Below are positions 8,029-17,763 of a stretch of DNA of 38,195 nt, piece by piece. The position numbers and the translations under genes were made by a program. The stretch spans positions 1 to 38,195 of the forward strand of contig CAMDQN010000063.1 of assembly GCA_945905925.1 (NCBI GenBank), read 5' to 3'. This stretch comes from Singulisphaera sp. GP187 (lineage in GTDB: Bacteria; Planctomycetota; Planctomycetia; Gemmatales; Gemmataceae). The notes below the pieces were generated by a model that was not told the DNA's origin, did not search any database, and saw only the letters and a list, made by a program, of their open reading frames with translations. Position 1 is the stretch's first letter. Each line of letters starts with the position of its first letter.

Positions 8029-10752
8029 ATGTCGGTCTACCGGCTGCTAGCTCTGCGATACCTGCTGCAACGGTGGGACCGAGCGGCGCTGATCGTCGCG
8101 AGCATCGCGATTGGGGTCGCTACACTCGTATCCGCACGCATCTTGAATCAGTGTTTCGAGTCTGCGGTTCAGGACACCACTACGCCCGCTGGCAGTGCGG
8201 AACTATACGTCACCAACGGTGAGGCCGGCGTGCTCCGGTCCGTGGCCGACGATCTTCGTGCCGCGAAAGTCCCCGGCGTCAAATCGGTTCAACCCCTCAT
8301 CTTCGACCGCGTCACGCTTCCCGACCTCGACGGTCGCGTCGCGATTCTCCTCGGCGCGGAAGTGTCGACGCAACTTCTCACACAAGACAACGCGCTAAAG
8401 GTGAAGGTCGAAAAGTTGGAACTCGGGCGCCTTCTCAAAGTGCAACTCGCACCAGCGGTCGATGCGATCAAAGCGGGCGAGTTCGCGAAGGCCGGGCAGT
8501 TGTGGGACCGCGTTCCGCACCTCCTCGTGTTCGTGTCGAAACCGGTGTACGACGATTGGCTCGCACGCACCGGCGGGGACCGGCCGTTCGTTCTCCGCCA
8601 CGCGAACCGCGACGTCGAATGCATCCCGGTCGGCGTGGTCGAGTTCGACAGGGATTCGCCGCTCGCGCCGATGGGGAAGAACTTTATTGGCATGAGCGTC
8701 GGTCAAGCGACCCAGGTGGTCCGGCCCGTTCCGCCGTATGTGGCCGTCGGCGGTGGGCTTGGTGAAGTCGCGGCGGAGACGCTGAACCCGCCGAAGGTGA
8801 ACCGCGTTGACCTGTTCCTCGAACCCGGCGCGGACAAGGACAAGGTTACCACCGCAGTGGAAAAGGTGGTCGCGGGCCGCGCGGAATCTCGCACCGCGGA
8901 CGCGCAGCGCCGCAGCACGCAGGAGATCGTCTCCGGGCTGCAAATCGGTGTGCTGATGTGTTCCGCCGGCGCGATGATCATCGGGCTGTTCCTCGTGTAC
9001 AACGCGATGGCCGTGACCGTCGCGGAGCGCCGTGCGGACATCGGCATCTTGCGCTCGATCGGCGGCACGCGCGCGCAGATCGTTGTGCTGTTCGCCACGG
9101 TCGCCGCGTTCCTGGGCCTCATTGGGGCGGTTCTCGGCGTGCCGCTCGGCATCCTCCTCGCCGAACTCACATTGAGCCAGTTCCGCAGCGAAATGGAGTC
9201 GATGTTCCTGAACCCCGAAGTGACCCTGACGCACCTCTCATGGACAACCGCGCTCGCCGCGATACTCCTCGGCACAACGACCGCGGTGTTCGCGGCGCTC
9301 GTCCCCGCGATCCAGGCCGCGAACGACGACCCGGCGCACGTCGTGCGCCGTTCGGCCGGGGGCGCCAAAGGTTTGTGGAAGTTCGCGCACCGCGTCGCGT
9401 GCGTGGGCATGGTCGCGGCCGGCATCGCGCTGATTTTACTTCGCTTCGAGTTGCCGCGGCGCTTCGGCTCCGTCGGTGGAATGACGCTCGTGCTTGTGGG
9501 GTTGTTGCTCGCGTCGCCGATGCTGGTCGCGGTGATGGTCACCCTGTTCCGCCCTTTGGTGCGCGCGACGTTCCCGTTCACGCTGCGGCTCGCGTTCGAT
9601 AACCTTTCGCGCGCGCCTGGGAGAACCGGCGTCGTAATTGGTGCGCTCGGGGCCGGCGTCGCGTTGATGTTCCAGACGGCTGGCGTGGGTCGTAGCAACG
9701 AGGAGCCGGTCGTCTCGTGGATCGCGCAAGTAGTACAGGCCGACCATTTCGTCTTCAGCGGAAACATGACCTCCGCGAACAGTTCTAACAGCCCGATGGC
9801 GTCCTCGGTCGCACGCGACCTGAAGGCGCTGCCGGGCGTCCAAGATGTCATGACCATCAGGTACTACCGACCGGAGTTCAACGGCACCATCGTGTACCTC
9901 GTCGCGCTCGATGTGGTGACCTACGCCGAGATGACCGGCGCCCGCGTGCCCGAACTCGCGACCAAACTCAGGGATTTCCCCGAACTGGATGACAAGCACC
10001 CGGATCACACCGGCGTGAACAAGGTGCTGGTGAGTGAGAATTTCCTCGTGCGGCACAAGGTGAAGATCGGCGACACGATCAGCGTGCCCGGTCCGCGTGG
10101 CCCCGTGGATCTCCTGATCGTTGCCGCGGCGCGCGATTACTCGTGGAGTCGCGGCACGATCTTTCTGGACCGCGCACGCTACGCGAAGTTGTTCGGCGAT
10201 GACTTGATCGACATCTGTCATGTGTTCGTGAAGCCCGACCACTCGCGCGCCACGGAGGTGTCACTGGAGAAGTACACCGCGGACAAGGGGCTGTTCCTCA
10301 CCGACCGCGACTCGCTCCGCAAGTTCATCTCCGAACTCCTCAATCGCCTCTACACGCTCGCGTACATGCAGCAGTTGTTGGTGGCGGTGGTCGCGGCGCT
10401 CGGTGTGGTGACGGCGCTGCTCATCTCGGTGCTTCAGCGCAAACGCGAACTTGGGCTGCTACTCGCAGTGGGAGCAACTCCCGGTCAGGTGCTCCGCTCG
10501 GTGTTGGCCGAAGCATTCCTGATGGGTGTGTTCGGCACGGTGCTCGGCATCCTGATCGGGCTGCCAATGGAGTGGTACGTCCTCAAGGTGATGTTCGTGG
10601 ACGAATCCGGTTTCAACCTTGACATGCTCATCCCGTGGAAGGCGGCGCTCGGCATCGCGGTGGCGTCGGTCACGCTCGCGACGCTCGCGGGCCTCATCCC
10701 CGCGTGGCGCGCCATTCAGACGCGCATCCCCGACGCACTGCAATATGAGTAA
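8029..10752 (+). CDS. ABC transporter permease, FtsX/MacB type with two FtsX domains
   Basis: A 907-residue inner-membrane protein. The N-terminal helix (about 20-40) is followed by a large periplasmic MacB-like region, then a first FtsX domain (about 300-440) with the coupling segment RRADIGILRSIGGTRAQI. Two further helices (about 465-515) and a second periplasmic region lead to a C-terminal FtsX domain (about 780-905) with KRELGLLLAVGATPGQV. The duplicated arrangement resembles the large permeases that work as a single chain with one LolD-like ATPase, here encoded at 6755. It probably moves or extracts an envelope substrate. The start at 8029 follows the zinc-ribbon gene by 29 nt. It converges on the small minus-strand gene, leaving an 18-nt gap with no terminator hairpin. 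Confidence 0.9.
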   Translation: MSVYRLLALRYLLQRWDRAALIVASIAIGVATLVSARILNQCFESAVQDTTTPAGSAELYVTNGEAGVLRSVADDLRAAKVPGVKSVQPLIFDRVTLPDLDGRVAILLGAEVSTQLLTQDNALKVKVEKLELGRLLKVQLAPAVDAIKAGEFAKAGQLWDRVPHLLVFVSKPVYDDWLARTGGDRPFVLRHANRDVECIPVGVVEFDRDSPLAPMGKNFIGMSVGQATQVVRPVPPYVAVGGGLGEVAAETLNPPKVNRVDLFLEPGADKDKVTTAVEKVVAGRAESRTADAQRRSTQEIVSGLQIGVLMCSAGAMIIGLFLVYNAMAVTVAERRADIGILRSIGGTRAQIVVLFATVAAFLGLIGAVLGVPLGILLAELTLSQFRSEMESMFLNPEVTLTHLSWTTALAAILLGTTTAVFAALVPAIQAANDDPAHVVRRSAGGAKGLWKFAHRVACVGMVAAGIALILLRFELPRRFGSVGGMTLVLVGLLLASPMLVAVMVTLFRPLVRATFPFTLRLAFDNLSRAPGRTGVVIGALGAGVALMFQTAGVGRSNEEPVVSWIAQVVQADHFVFSGNMTSANSSNSPMASSVARDLKALPGVQDVMTIRYYRPEFNGTIVYLVALDVVTYAEMTGARVPELATKLRDFPELDDKHPDHTGVNKVLVSENFLVRHKVKIGDTISVPGPRGPVDLLIVAAARDYSWSRGTIFLDRARYAKLFGDDLIDICHVFVKPDHSRATEVSLEKYTADKGLFLTDRDSLRKFISELLNRLYTLAYMQQLLVAVVAALGVVTALLISVLQRKRELGLLLAVGATPGQVLRSVLAEAFLMGVFGTVLGILIGLPMEWYVLKVMFVDESGFNLDMLIPWKAALGIAVASVTLATLAGLIPAWRAIQTRIPDALQYE

Positions 10753-10770
10753 AGTAGTTTTGAGGTGGAC

Positions 10771-11214
10771 TCAGTTCCGCGCGGTGCCGATTGTCGTCGC
10801 GGTCGGTTGCGTCAGCGGCAGGTTCATCTTGCCCACTGCGGTGTCCGCGCTGCCGAGCATGTCCCGAAGCGTTTTGCGGAACCCCTCGTACTGCATTTGT
10901 AGAGCGTCACGCTCGCCGGTGCGGACCTTCACTTCCGCCTTCAGCGCGTCGCGCTCGGTCGCAGACGCGGTCCGGGTTTGCTCCAACTGCTGCTCCAAAT
11001 CCTTCTTGGTTTTCGCGCTCTGATCTTCGACGGTGGCGAGCCGCAACCGCATCTGGTCGCGGGATGCGATCGCGGTCCGGTGATCGTCTTCGAGCTTTTG
11101 CATCTTGGCTGCCGCTGTGCTGCTTTCGGTTGGGGCGGTCGGTCCCTTCGCGCACCCGTAGGCACCGAGGAACGTGACGAACAGGAAACCGAAAATCTTG
11201 TGCGAACGCGCCAT
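10771..11214 (-). CDS. Small exported coiled-coil protein, possible lipoprotein
   Basis: A 147-residue protein. The N-terminus (MARSHKIFGFLFVTFLGAYGCAKG) is a signal peptide whose hydrophobic stretch ends at a cysteine preceded by A-Y-G, an imperfect lipobox, so it may be lipid-anchored. Residues about 35-115 are rich in Lys, Glu, Gln, Arg and Ala with heptad-like spacing (KMQKLEDDHRTAIASRDQ; KKDLEQQLEQTRTASATER) and should form a long coiled coil. The tail is short and Thr/Ala-rich. I recognise no named family. It lies downstream of rsgA on the same strand after a gap of about 215 nt that holds only a weak 5-bp inverted repeat near 11288, so co-transcription is uncertain. Confidence 0.7.
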   Translation of the reverse strand: MARSHKIFGFLFVTFLGAYGCAKGPTAPTESSTAAAKMQKLEDDHRTAIASRDQMRLRLATVEDQSAKTKKDLEQQLEQTRTASATERDALKAEVKVRTGERDALQMQYEGFRKTLRDMLGSADTAVGKMNLPLTQPTATTIGTARN

Positions 11215-11429
11215 GAGTGTGTTCTCCTGGTGAACCGGGGAAGAAAACCCGGTCGGGCGAGCGCCCGGAATATACTGGAGGGTTTCGCTGACTTACGTCA
11301 GTCACTCATCTTGCTTCGGCACGTGCAGGTTACTCTCTTAACGTAATTTAACTCTGTTTCCGAACCGGTAAAGTTACCCCAGAGTACAAACGCGAGGAAC
11401 GTGACGGTTGTGCCGCGTCTGACACCGGG

Positions 11430-12632
11430 TCACTCCTCCGCGGTGCCGTGGAAGAGGCCGAGGTAACTGTGGTAGCGCCGACTCGTGATGAGCCGGCGGG
11501 CGATGGCGTCCTTCACTGCACAACTTTGTTCGTGTGTGTGCGTGCAGTCCGGGAAACCACACAAGGGAACGAACGGCCTAAACTCCGGGAAGTAGCCTTC
11601 CATCTCCGCCGGTTGCGCCGACCATAGCGCGAGTTGCCGCACACCGGGCGTGTCCACCACCCATCCGCCGAAGTTCAGTTTGATGAGTTGCGAGTAGGTC
11701 GTGGTGTGTCGGCCCTTCTGGTTCACATCGCTAACGGACTTCACCGCGAGCGCGAGGTCGGGCTGAATCGCGTTGAGGAGCGACGACTTGCCCACGCCGG
11801 ACTGCCCGGAGAACACCGTCGAGCGGCCGTGAAGCTGTTCGCGCAGGCGCTCGATGCCGAACCCGGTGCGGGCGCTGCACAAGAACACCGGGATGCCGAG
11901 TTGCGCGTACAGCCCGATCAGCGACTGCAACTCCACCGCGTCCGCGAGGTCGGATTTGTTCAGGCACAGCACCGGGTTCAACCCGCCCTGTTGTGCCGCC
12001 GCGAGATAGCGGTCGATCAAGTGCGGCTTCAGGTTCGGTTCGACGAGCGACATGACGATGACGAGTTGATCGACGTTCGCGACGAGTACGTGTTCGCGGC
12101 GCCGGCTCGCGCGTGTGAGAACCCCGTGCCGCGGTTCGACGCGCTCGATCACGCCTTCGGCGTCAGGGGCGAGGCCCGAAGGATCAGAATCCGGAGGCGC
12201 TGAGCTTGCTGCTCTCGCCCCTGACCCCTCGCCCCTTGCCCCTGTTCCCGTGGGAAGAATCCACACCACGTCGCCCGTGGTGACGACGCTGCGCTCGTCG
12301 GTGGCGAGGCTCTTGAGCAACCGGCGGACGGCACAGCGGAAGATGCGCCCGTCGTCGGTTTCCACGACCGACGCGAGGCCGTGAACGCGTAGCACGCGCC
12401 CGCGAAGGCACGCGGTTCCATCCGTCGCGGGCATACTCGTGCCGCTATCCGCGTCGGTCTGTACCACGGTGCGGTAGCGCGAAAGCGCGCCCTTCGCGCG
12501 CACCCGCTCGCCGGACGACGCGTCGTCGGCGCGGCCGTCGCCAGCGTTGTAGTCGCGGGTGATGTCGTTCTCGCGCGGCGGCTTCTCACGGTTCTTCCGC
12601 AACTCGACGCGCACTTTCTTCTTCTTGCTCAT
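11430..12632 (-). CDS. rsgA: Ribosome small subunit-dependent GTPase A
   Basis: A 400-residue circularly permuted GTPase involved in late 30S subunit maturation. The permuted order is visible: NKSD (G4) at 225-228, SAR (G5) near 253, the P-loop GQSGVGKSS at 276-284, DTPG (G3) at 327-330. A C-terminal zinc module follows with C358, C363, H365/H367 and C371. The basic N-terminus (MSKKKKVRVELRKNREK) is typical of planctomycete RsgA and supports the start at 12632. The OB-fold part (about 75-175) is interrupted by a Gly/Ala/Ser/Pro-rich stretch at about 131-160 encoded by a palindromic DNA segment (see 12162-12225). The enzyme is probably functional, since the insertion falls in a surface loop between VVWILP and GVIERVEPR. 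Confidence 0.95.
   Translation of the reverse strand: MSKKKKVRVELRKNREKPPRENDITRDYNAGDGRADDASSGERVRAKGALSRYRTVVQTDADSGTSMPATDGTACLRGRVLRVHGLASVVETDDGRIFRCAVRRLLKSLATDERSVVTTGDVVWILPTGTGARGEGSGARAASSAPPDSDPSGLAPDAEGVIERVEPRHGVLTRASRRREHVLVANVDQLVIVMSLVEPNLKPHLIDRYLAAAQQGGLNPVLCLNKSDLADAVELQSLIGLYAQLGIPVFLCSARTGFGIERLREQLHGRSTVFSGQSGVGKSSLLNAIQPDLALAVKSVSDVNQKGRHTTTYSQLIKLNFGGWVVDTPGVRQLALWSAQPAEMEGYFPEFRPFVPLCGFPDCTHTHEQSCAVKDAIARRLITSRRYHSYLGLFHGTAEE
12162..12225. repeat. Palindromic element inside rsgA
   Basis: Perfect 12-nt inverted arms, GTCAGGGGCGAG (12162-12173) and CTCGCCCCTGAC (12214-12225), enclose 40 nt. Pyrimidine-rich CCCCTCGCCCC repeats continue to about 12242. The segment encodes low-complexity residues 131-160 of RsgA, without stop codon or frameshift. 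It looks like a small palindromic intergenic-type repeat that entered a coding region in frame. Confidence 0.65.
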
Positions 12633-12646
12633 GGTGGAATTCTACT

Positions 12647-12707
12647 CGCTCCCCTTCGGGTCGCGGCTAAACCTGTTGGTGGTTGACACTCGGCGTTCAA
12701 GCGCCGA
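12647..12707. repeat. Partial copy of the GTCGCGGCTAAAC repeat plus hairpin
   Basis: Positions 12647-12672 match the right arm of the repeat at 6623-6706 (CGCTCCCC, then CGGGTCGCGGCTAAAC) with an internal deletion of about 9 nt. A TTGACA at 12683 and a short hairpin, TCGGCG with CGCCGA (12690-12707), follow. The region lies between the divergent rsgA and DUF6807 genes and must contain their promoters, but I cannot assign a -10 box with confidence. Confidence 0.55.
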
Positions 12708-12749
12708 CACTACACCCGCTCCCCTCTTCACTCTTCTGGAGTTTCCCTG

Positions 12750-13766
12750 ATGCGCTGCTTGTTGCCTCTCGTTGCGATGCTCGCCTTGCCGACGTTGGCG
12801 TCGGCTGATGACGTTTTGATCACCGTGGGCAAGGACGCAATCGAGTTCAAGGCCGGTACAACTGTGGTCGCGAAATACGCCACAGCCGAGTCGGTCGCCA
12901 AGCCGTACCTGTACCCGCTGATTGCGCCCAACGGCGTCGCGGTCACGCGGGCCTGGCCGATGGAACCGACCTCCGACATGAATACGAAGGACCACGTTCA
13001 CCAGAAATCCGTGTGGTTCTGCCACGGCGACGTGATTCCCGAAGGCATCGAGCTGAAGATCAAGTCGGCGAACAAGGCTGACAAGGGCGTGGACTTCTGG
13101 AGCGAGGCGAAGGACAAGGACGGCCCGCGACACGGGAAGATCAAGTGCGTGAAGGTCGGCAAACCGACACAGCACGCGAAGAACCACGCGAGCGTCGAGA
13201 CGCACAACGAATGGATCTCCCCGGATGGCGGGAAGATCCTGGACGAGGTTCGCGTGATTCACTTCATCGACGGTAAGGACGGGCGCACGTTCGCGTTCGA
13301 CATCACGTTGAAGGCAACCGTGTGCCCGATCACGTTCGGCGACACAAAGGAGGGTTCGTTTGGGCTCCGGGTTCGCGACGAGTTGCGCATGGAGAAGAAG
13401 AAAGACACGATCGGCGGTGAAGGCGTGATGACGAACGCCGAAGGCAAAGCCGTGGAGAAAGACATCTGGGGTCTTCCGAGCGCGTGGGTTCACTACGCGG
13501 GTAAGGTGGACGGCAAGGAGATCGGCGTCGCGGTATTCGACCACCCGAGCAACCCGAAAGCATCGTGGCACGCTCGCGCCTACGGGCTGGTGGCCGCGAA
13601 CCCGTTCGGCCGCAATCACAGCGGGTTCCCGTCGCAGAAGGGCAAGGAAGACCTGCTGAAGATCGCGAAAGGCGGCGAGATGAAGCTGAAATACGCGGTG
13701 TACGCACACGCCGGCAACGCGAAAGCCGGCAAGGTCGCCGAGGCGTATGAGGCGTTCAAGAAATGA
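12750..13766 (+). CDS. Secreted DUF6807 / PmoA-like protein
   Basis: A 338-residue exported protein with a signal peptide (MRCLLPLVAMLALPTLASA-DD). The mature sequence has the features of the DUF6807 family, often labelled methane oxygenase PmoA-like: an early KPYLYPLIAPNGVAVTRAWP stretch, the HVHQKSVWFCHGDV block with its histidine pair, and a late NPKASWHARAYGLVAANPFG block. Family members are widespread in planctomycetes and are usually found near secreted carbohydrate-degradation genes; the pmoA label does not imply methane oxidation. The conserved histidines suggest a metal or sugar site. It is divergent from rsgA and convergent with the lactate permease gene, with a large palindrome between the 3' ends. 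Confidence 0.82.
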   Translation: MRCLLPLVAMLALPTLASADDVLITVGKDAIEFKAGTTVVAKYATAESVAKPYLYPLIAPNGVAVTRAWPMEPTSDMNTKDHVHQKSVWFCHGDVIPEGIELKIKSANKADKGVDFWSEAKDKDGPRHGKIKCVKVGKPTQHAKNHASVETHNEWISPDGGKILDEVRVIHFIDGKDGRTFAFDITLKATVCPITFGDTKEGSFGLRVRDELRMEKKKDTIGGEGVMTNAEGKAVEKDIWGLPSAWVHYAGKVDGKEIGVAVFDHPSNPKASWHARAYGLVAANPFGRNHSGFPSQKGKEDLLKIAKGGEMKLKYAVYAHAGNAKAGKVAEAYEAFKK

Positions 13767-13774
13767 GCCACCTC

Positions 13775-13892
13775 TTCGCCCCAACGGGGCGTTGGGTAAT
13801 AGCCCAGGGCGAAAGCCCTGGGTGGGGACGGCGCGTGATCGGTTCCCAGGGCTTGCGCCCTGGGCTATTACCCAACGCCCCGTTGGGGCGAA
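13775..13892. repeat. Large nested palindrome between convergent genes
   Basis: Arms at 13775-13822 and 13845-13892 are inverted copies of each other of about 48 nt. Each arm is itself made of two smaller palindromes, CGCCCCAACGGGGCG and CCCAGGGC...GCCCTGGG, joined by GTTGGGTAATAG. The whole could fold as one long stem or as a row of small hairpins. It occupies almost the entire gap between the DUF6807 gene and the lactate permease gene and may terminate both transcripts. Confidence 0.9.
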
Positions 13893-13902
13893 ATAAAGAG
13901 AC

Positions 13903-15837
<1,935 letters not shown>

Positions 15838-16343
15838 GGGAGAGATCCTGAGCAGCACGAATGAGAACATACGATGCTACCGTCGTTCGCAAGGCGTGCC
15901 AAGTTGCAAGTTGCAAAGCGTCCAAATCGGGGCGATTTCTTACTCGTGGCACCGACCCGGAGACGGACGCCACGAGTAAAAGACCCGAACCCGTCCGGTC
16001 GCGGGATTTGAGACCGGGTGCCCATTCGGGAACGATGCCGGTTGTATCAATCAGTGGAACTGATCGTGGTTGCGGCACCATCAACGGCCGAAGTAATTCC
16101 ATACAACCGTGTAAGATTCTCTGCCATGTAGAACCCATATAACTGGTCGCCCTTCGCCAGGCGGCAGATAGCGATACAGATTCACGACTTTTCGTGCCTA
16201 ACCGACCTTGGTTCGCTTTCCCAACTTACTCGGCGCTGTCATATCTATCGCAAGCACACCGGTATCCACGGCTGTAATCAGCGGCGAATGGATGGTCGCG
16301 ACGACCGTGACGGGGTGCTAAACCCGAAGCAGTGAGGGCCACC
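15838..16343. other. Divergent intergenic region with hairpin
   Basis: About 500 nt separate the lactate permease gene from YTV-like gene 2. An 11-bp inverted repeat (TTACTCGTGGC at 15940-15950, GCCACGAGTAA at 15969-15979) could be a regulatory hairpin or operator. A direct repeat AGTTGCAAGTTGCAAAG lies near 15901. The rest is less GC-rich than the genes, as expected for promoter DNA of two divergent genes. Reading frames here lack a ribosome binding site and look random, so I call no gene. Confidence 0.5.
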
Positions 16344-17585
16344 ATGAGCGTTCTGCGTATCAAGGCGTGGATCATGTCCGCCGCATGTGCGGGCCTGATC
16401 GGTTTGGCGGCCGGGGACGCACACGCGTTCTGCGGCAAGTTGTTCAGCAAGAAGGATGCGTGCGCCGAGCCGTGCGCCGATCCATGTGCCAGCGGCGGAA
16501 AGGCCGGCGGTCTCCGCGGCTGGTTCAGCGGTCTTGGCGGCGGTCGCGGCGCCGGCGACTGCAGCCCGTGTGGCCCCGTCGCCCCCGCGGCGCCGGCCAC
16601 GCAAAAAGTGAAGGTCACCGAGTGGGTGCCCACGGTTGTCGAAGAAACCGTGACCGTGATGAAGCCGGTCACCCGCAACGAGACCTACACGGCGCACAAG
16701 TGGGAGTGCGTGCCCGAGGTCGTCACCTGCAAGGTCACGGTGAACAAACTGGTCACCGAGAACGTGGTCGAGAACCGCTGCGTCACCGAGCGCGTTGCGG
16801 TGCAGAAGGTTATTACCGTGCAGGAACGCGTTGCGGTGCAGAAGGTTATCACCGTGCAGGAACGCGTTCCGGTGCAGAAGACGGTCACCGTGAACGAGAC
16901 CCGGTGGACCAACGTGATGGTCACCGAGATGAAGTCCAAGACCGTGACGAACAAGGTGCAGGTGCCGTACTGCGAGACCAAGGGGCCGAGCATCAGCGAC
17001 CGGCTGAAGAAAATCTGCGACCCGTGCTACGACCCGTGCCCGCGCACGGTGAGCGGGTGCAAGACCGAGAAGCACCGCGAGACCGTGTGCGAACCGGTCA
17101 CCGTGTGCAAGAAGGTCGCCGAGTGCGTGCCCGTGACCAAGACGGTTTGCACCTACGAGTGCCGCCCGGTCCAGAAGACGGTTTGCACCTACGAGTGCCG
17201 CCCGGTCCAGAAGACCGTGACCTGCTACGAGCGCGTCACCAAGGTGGTCCCGACGACGGTGTGCAAGACCCGTTGCGTTCCGACCGTCGAGACCGTGACC
17301 AAGACTGTCAACGTCCGCAAGTGCGTGGCCTACCAGGCGACCCGCCAGGTGACCGAGTGCGTCGCGGTGCAGGAGAAGGTCAAGGTCACGAAGATGGTGG
17401 CCAAGGAAGTTGAGAAGGACGTGGCCTGCGGCACGGGTTGCGGCACCAGTAAGGCTGGGCTCCTCGACCGCCTGAAGGATAAGTTCGGCAGCCTGAAGGA
17501 CAAGTTCGGCAAGAAGGGCTGTGCGACTGACTGCGGCGGCTGCGCCCCAGTGGCCCGTGGTGCGGCGGCCGGCTGCTGCCACTAG
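16344..17585 (+). CDS. Secreted Cys/Lys/Val-rich repeat protein (YTV-like), copy 2
   Basis: A 413-residue paralogue of 2753-3781. The ATG at 16344 has GAGGG about 6 nt upstream; an in-frame GTG at 16332 would add four residues. A signal peptide (cleavage near AHA-F) precedes a Cys/Gly-rich segment and then degenerate 12-residue repeats of the type VAVQKVITVQER and KTVCTYECRPVQ. The repeats alternate Val/Thr with Lys/Glu and carry regularly placed cysteines, suggesting a beta-rich, disulfide-linked fibre or wall protein. The C-terminus (LKDKFGSLKDKFGKKGC, then Cys/Gly) repeats a short amphipathic unit. Two exact or near-exact 36-bp duplications show recent repeat growth. A strong terminator follows. 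A cell-surface structural role is inferred. Confidence 0.8.
   Translation: MSVLRIKAWIMSAACAGLIGLAAGDAHAFCGKLFSKKDACAEPCADPCASGGKAGGLRGWFSGLGGGRGAGDCSPCGPVAPAAPATQKVKVTEWVPTVVEETVTVMKPVTRNETYTAHKWECVPEVVTCKVTVNKLVTENVVENRCVTERVAVQKVITVQERVAVQKVITVQERVPVQKTVTVNETRWTNVMVTEMKSKTVTNKVQVPYCETKGPSISDRLKKICDPCYDPCPRTVSGCKTEKHRETVCEPVTVCKKVAECVPVTKTVCTYECRPVQKTVCTYECRPVQKTVTCYERVTKVVPTTVCKTRCVPTVETVTKTVNVRKCVAYQATRQVTECVAVQEKVKVTKMVAKEVEKDVACGTGCGTSKAGLLDRLKDKFGSLKDKFGKKGCATDCGGCAPVARGAAAGCCH
16794..16865 (+). repeat. 36-bp tandem duplication in YTV-like gene 2
   Basis: Units 16794-16829 and 16830-16865 differ at one base and each encodes VAVQKVITVQER. A third, diverged unit (VPVQKTVTVNE) follows. 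The period keeps the reading frame, and near identity at synonymous sites indicates a recent duplication. Confidence 0.93.
17139..17210 (+). repeat. Exact 36-bp tandem duplication in YTV-like gene 2
   Basis: Units 17139-17174 and 17175-17210 are identical over all 36 bases and each encodes KTVCTYECRPVQ. A partial third unit starts with KTVTCYER. The two cysteines per unit mean each duplication adds a potential cross-link pair. Confidence 0.95.
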
Positions 17586-17641
17586 TCCGAGTAACAACGA
17601 GTACGATCCGACCGGGCCTCCCGTTCGCCCGGTCGAATCTC

Positions 17642-17681
17642 CCCCGCCCAGGCTCCCTCACCTGGGCGGGGTTTGTTTTTT
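17642..17681 (+). terminator. Intrinsic terminator of YTV-like gene 2
   Basis: An 11-bp stem (CCCCGCCCAGG / CCTGGGCGGGG) with an 8-nt loop is followed at once by TTTGTTTTTT. A weaker 8-bp hairpin (GACCGGGC / GCCCGGTC) lies upstream at 17610-17634. This is the clearest rho-independent terminator in the window. Confidence 0.92.
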
Positions 17682-17688
17682 CAGAGTG

Positions 17689-17741
17689 AAAGCACGGTGG
17701 TCCAGGTATCCAATAATTGGATACCTGGACCACCGTGCTTT
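17689..17741. terminator. Near-perfect 53-nt palindrome between convergent genes
   Basis: Perfect 26-nt arms meet around a single central base at 17715 (CCAAT-A-ATTGG). The outer ends are AAAGCACGG and CCGTGCTTT, with one further T on the right, so both strands end in a short T-rich stretch. It could act as a bidirectional terminator for YTV-like gene 2 and the oxidoreductase gene on the other strand, whose stop is 22 nt away. The stem is much longer than normal terminators. Confidence 0.75.
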
Positions 17742-17763
17742 TGTTGAGGTTTGGGCTTTCTTC

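Noticed and set aside
11280-11300. Operator-like CTGAC/GTCAG inverted repeat upstream of the coiled-coil gene
   Set aside because: Only five paired bases with a 4-nt spacer, which is common by chance.
12750-13766. Particulate methane monooxygenase subunit
   Set aside because: The PmoA-like label of the DUF6807 family is a naming artefact; there are no pmoB or pmoC genes and the protein is a soluble exported one.
15861-16142. 93-codon frame in the gap upstream of YTV-like gene 2
   Set aside because: No ribosome binding site, no family features, atypical codon use and overlap with the probable promoter region.
16278-17597. Open frame of 439 codons on the minus strand with HGD/LLH-like repeats
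   Set aside because: Its repeats are only the mirror of the YTV-like repeats on the plus strand, which has a signal peptide, ribosome binding site and terminator.
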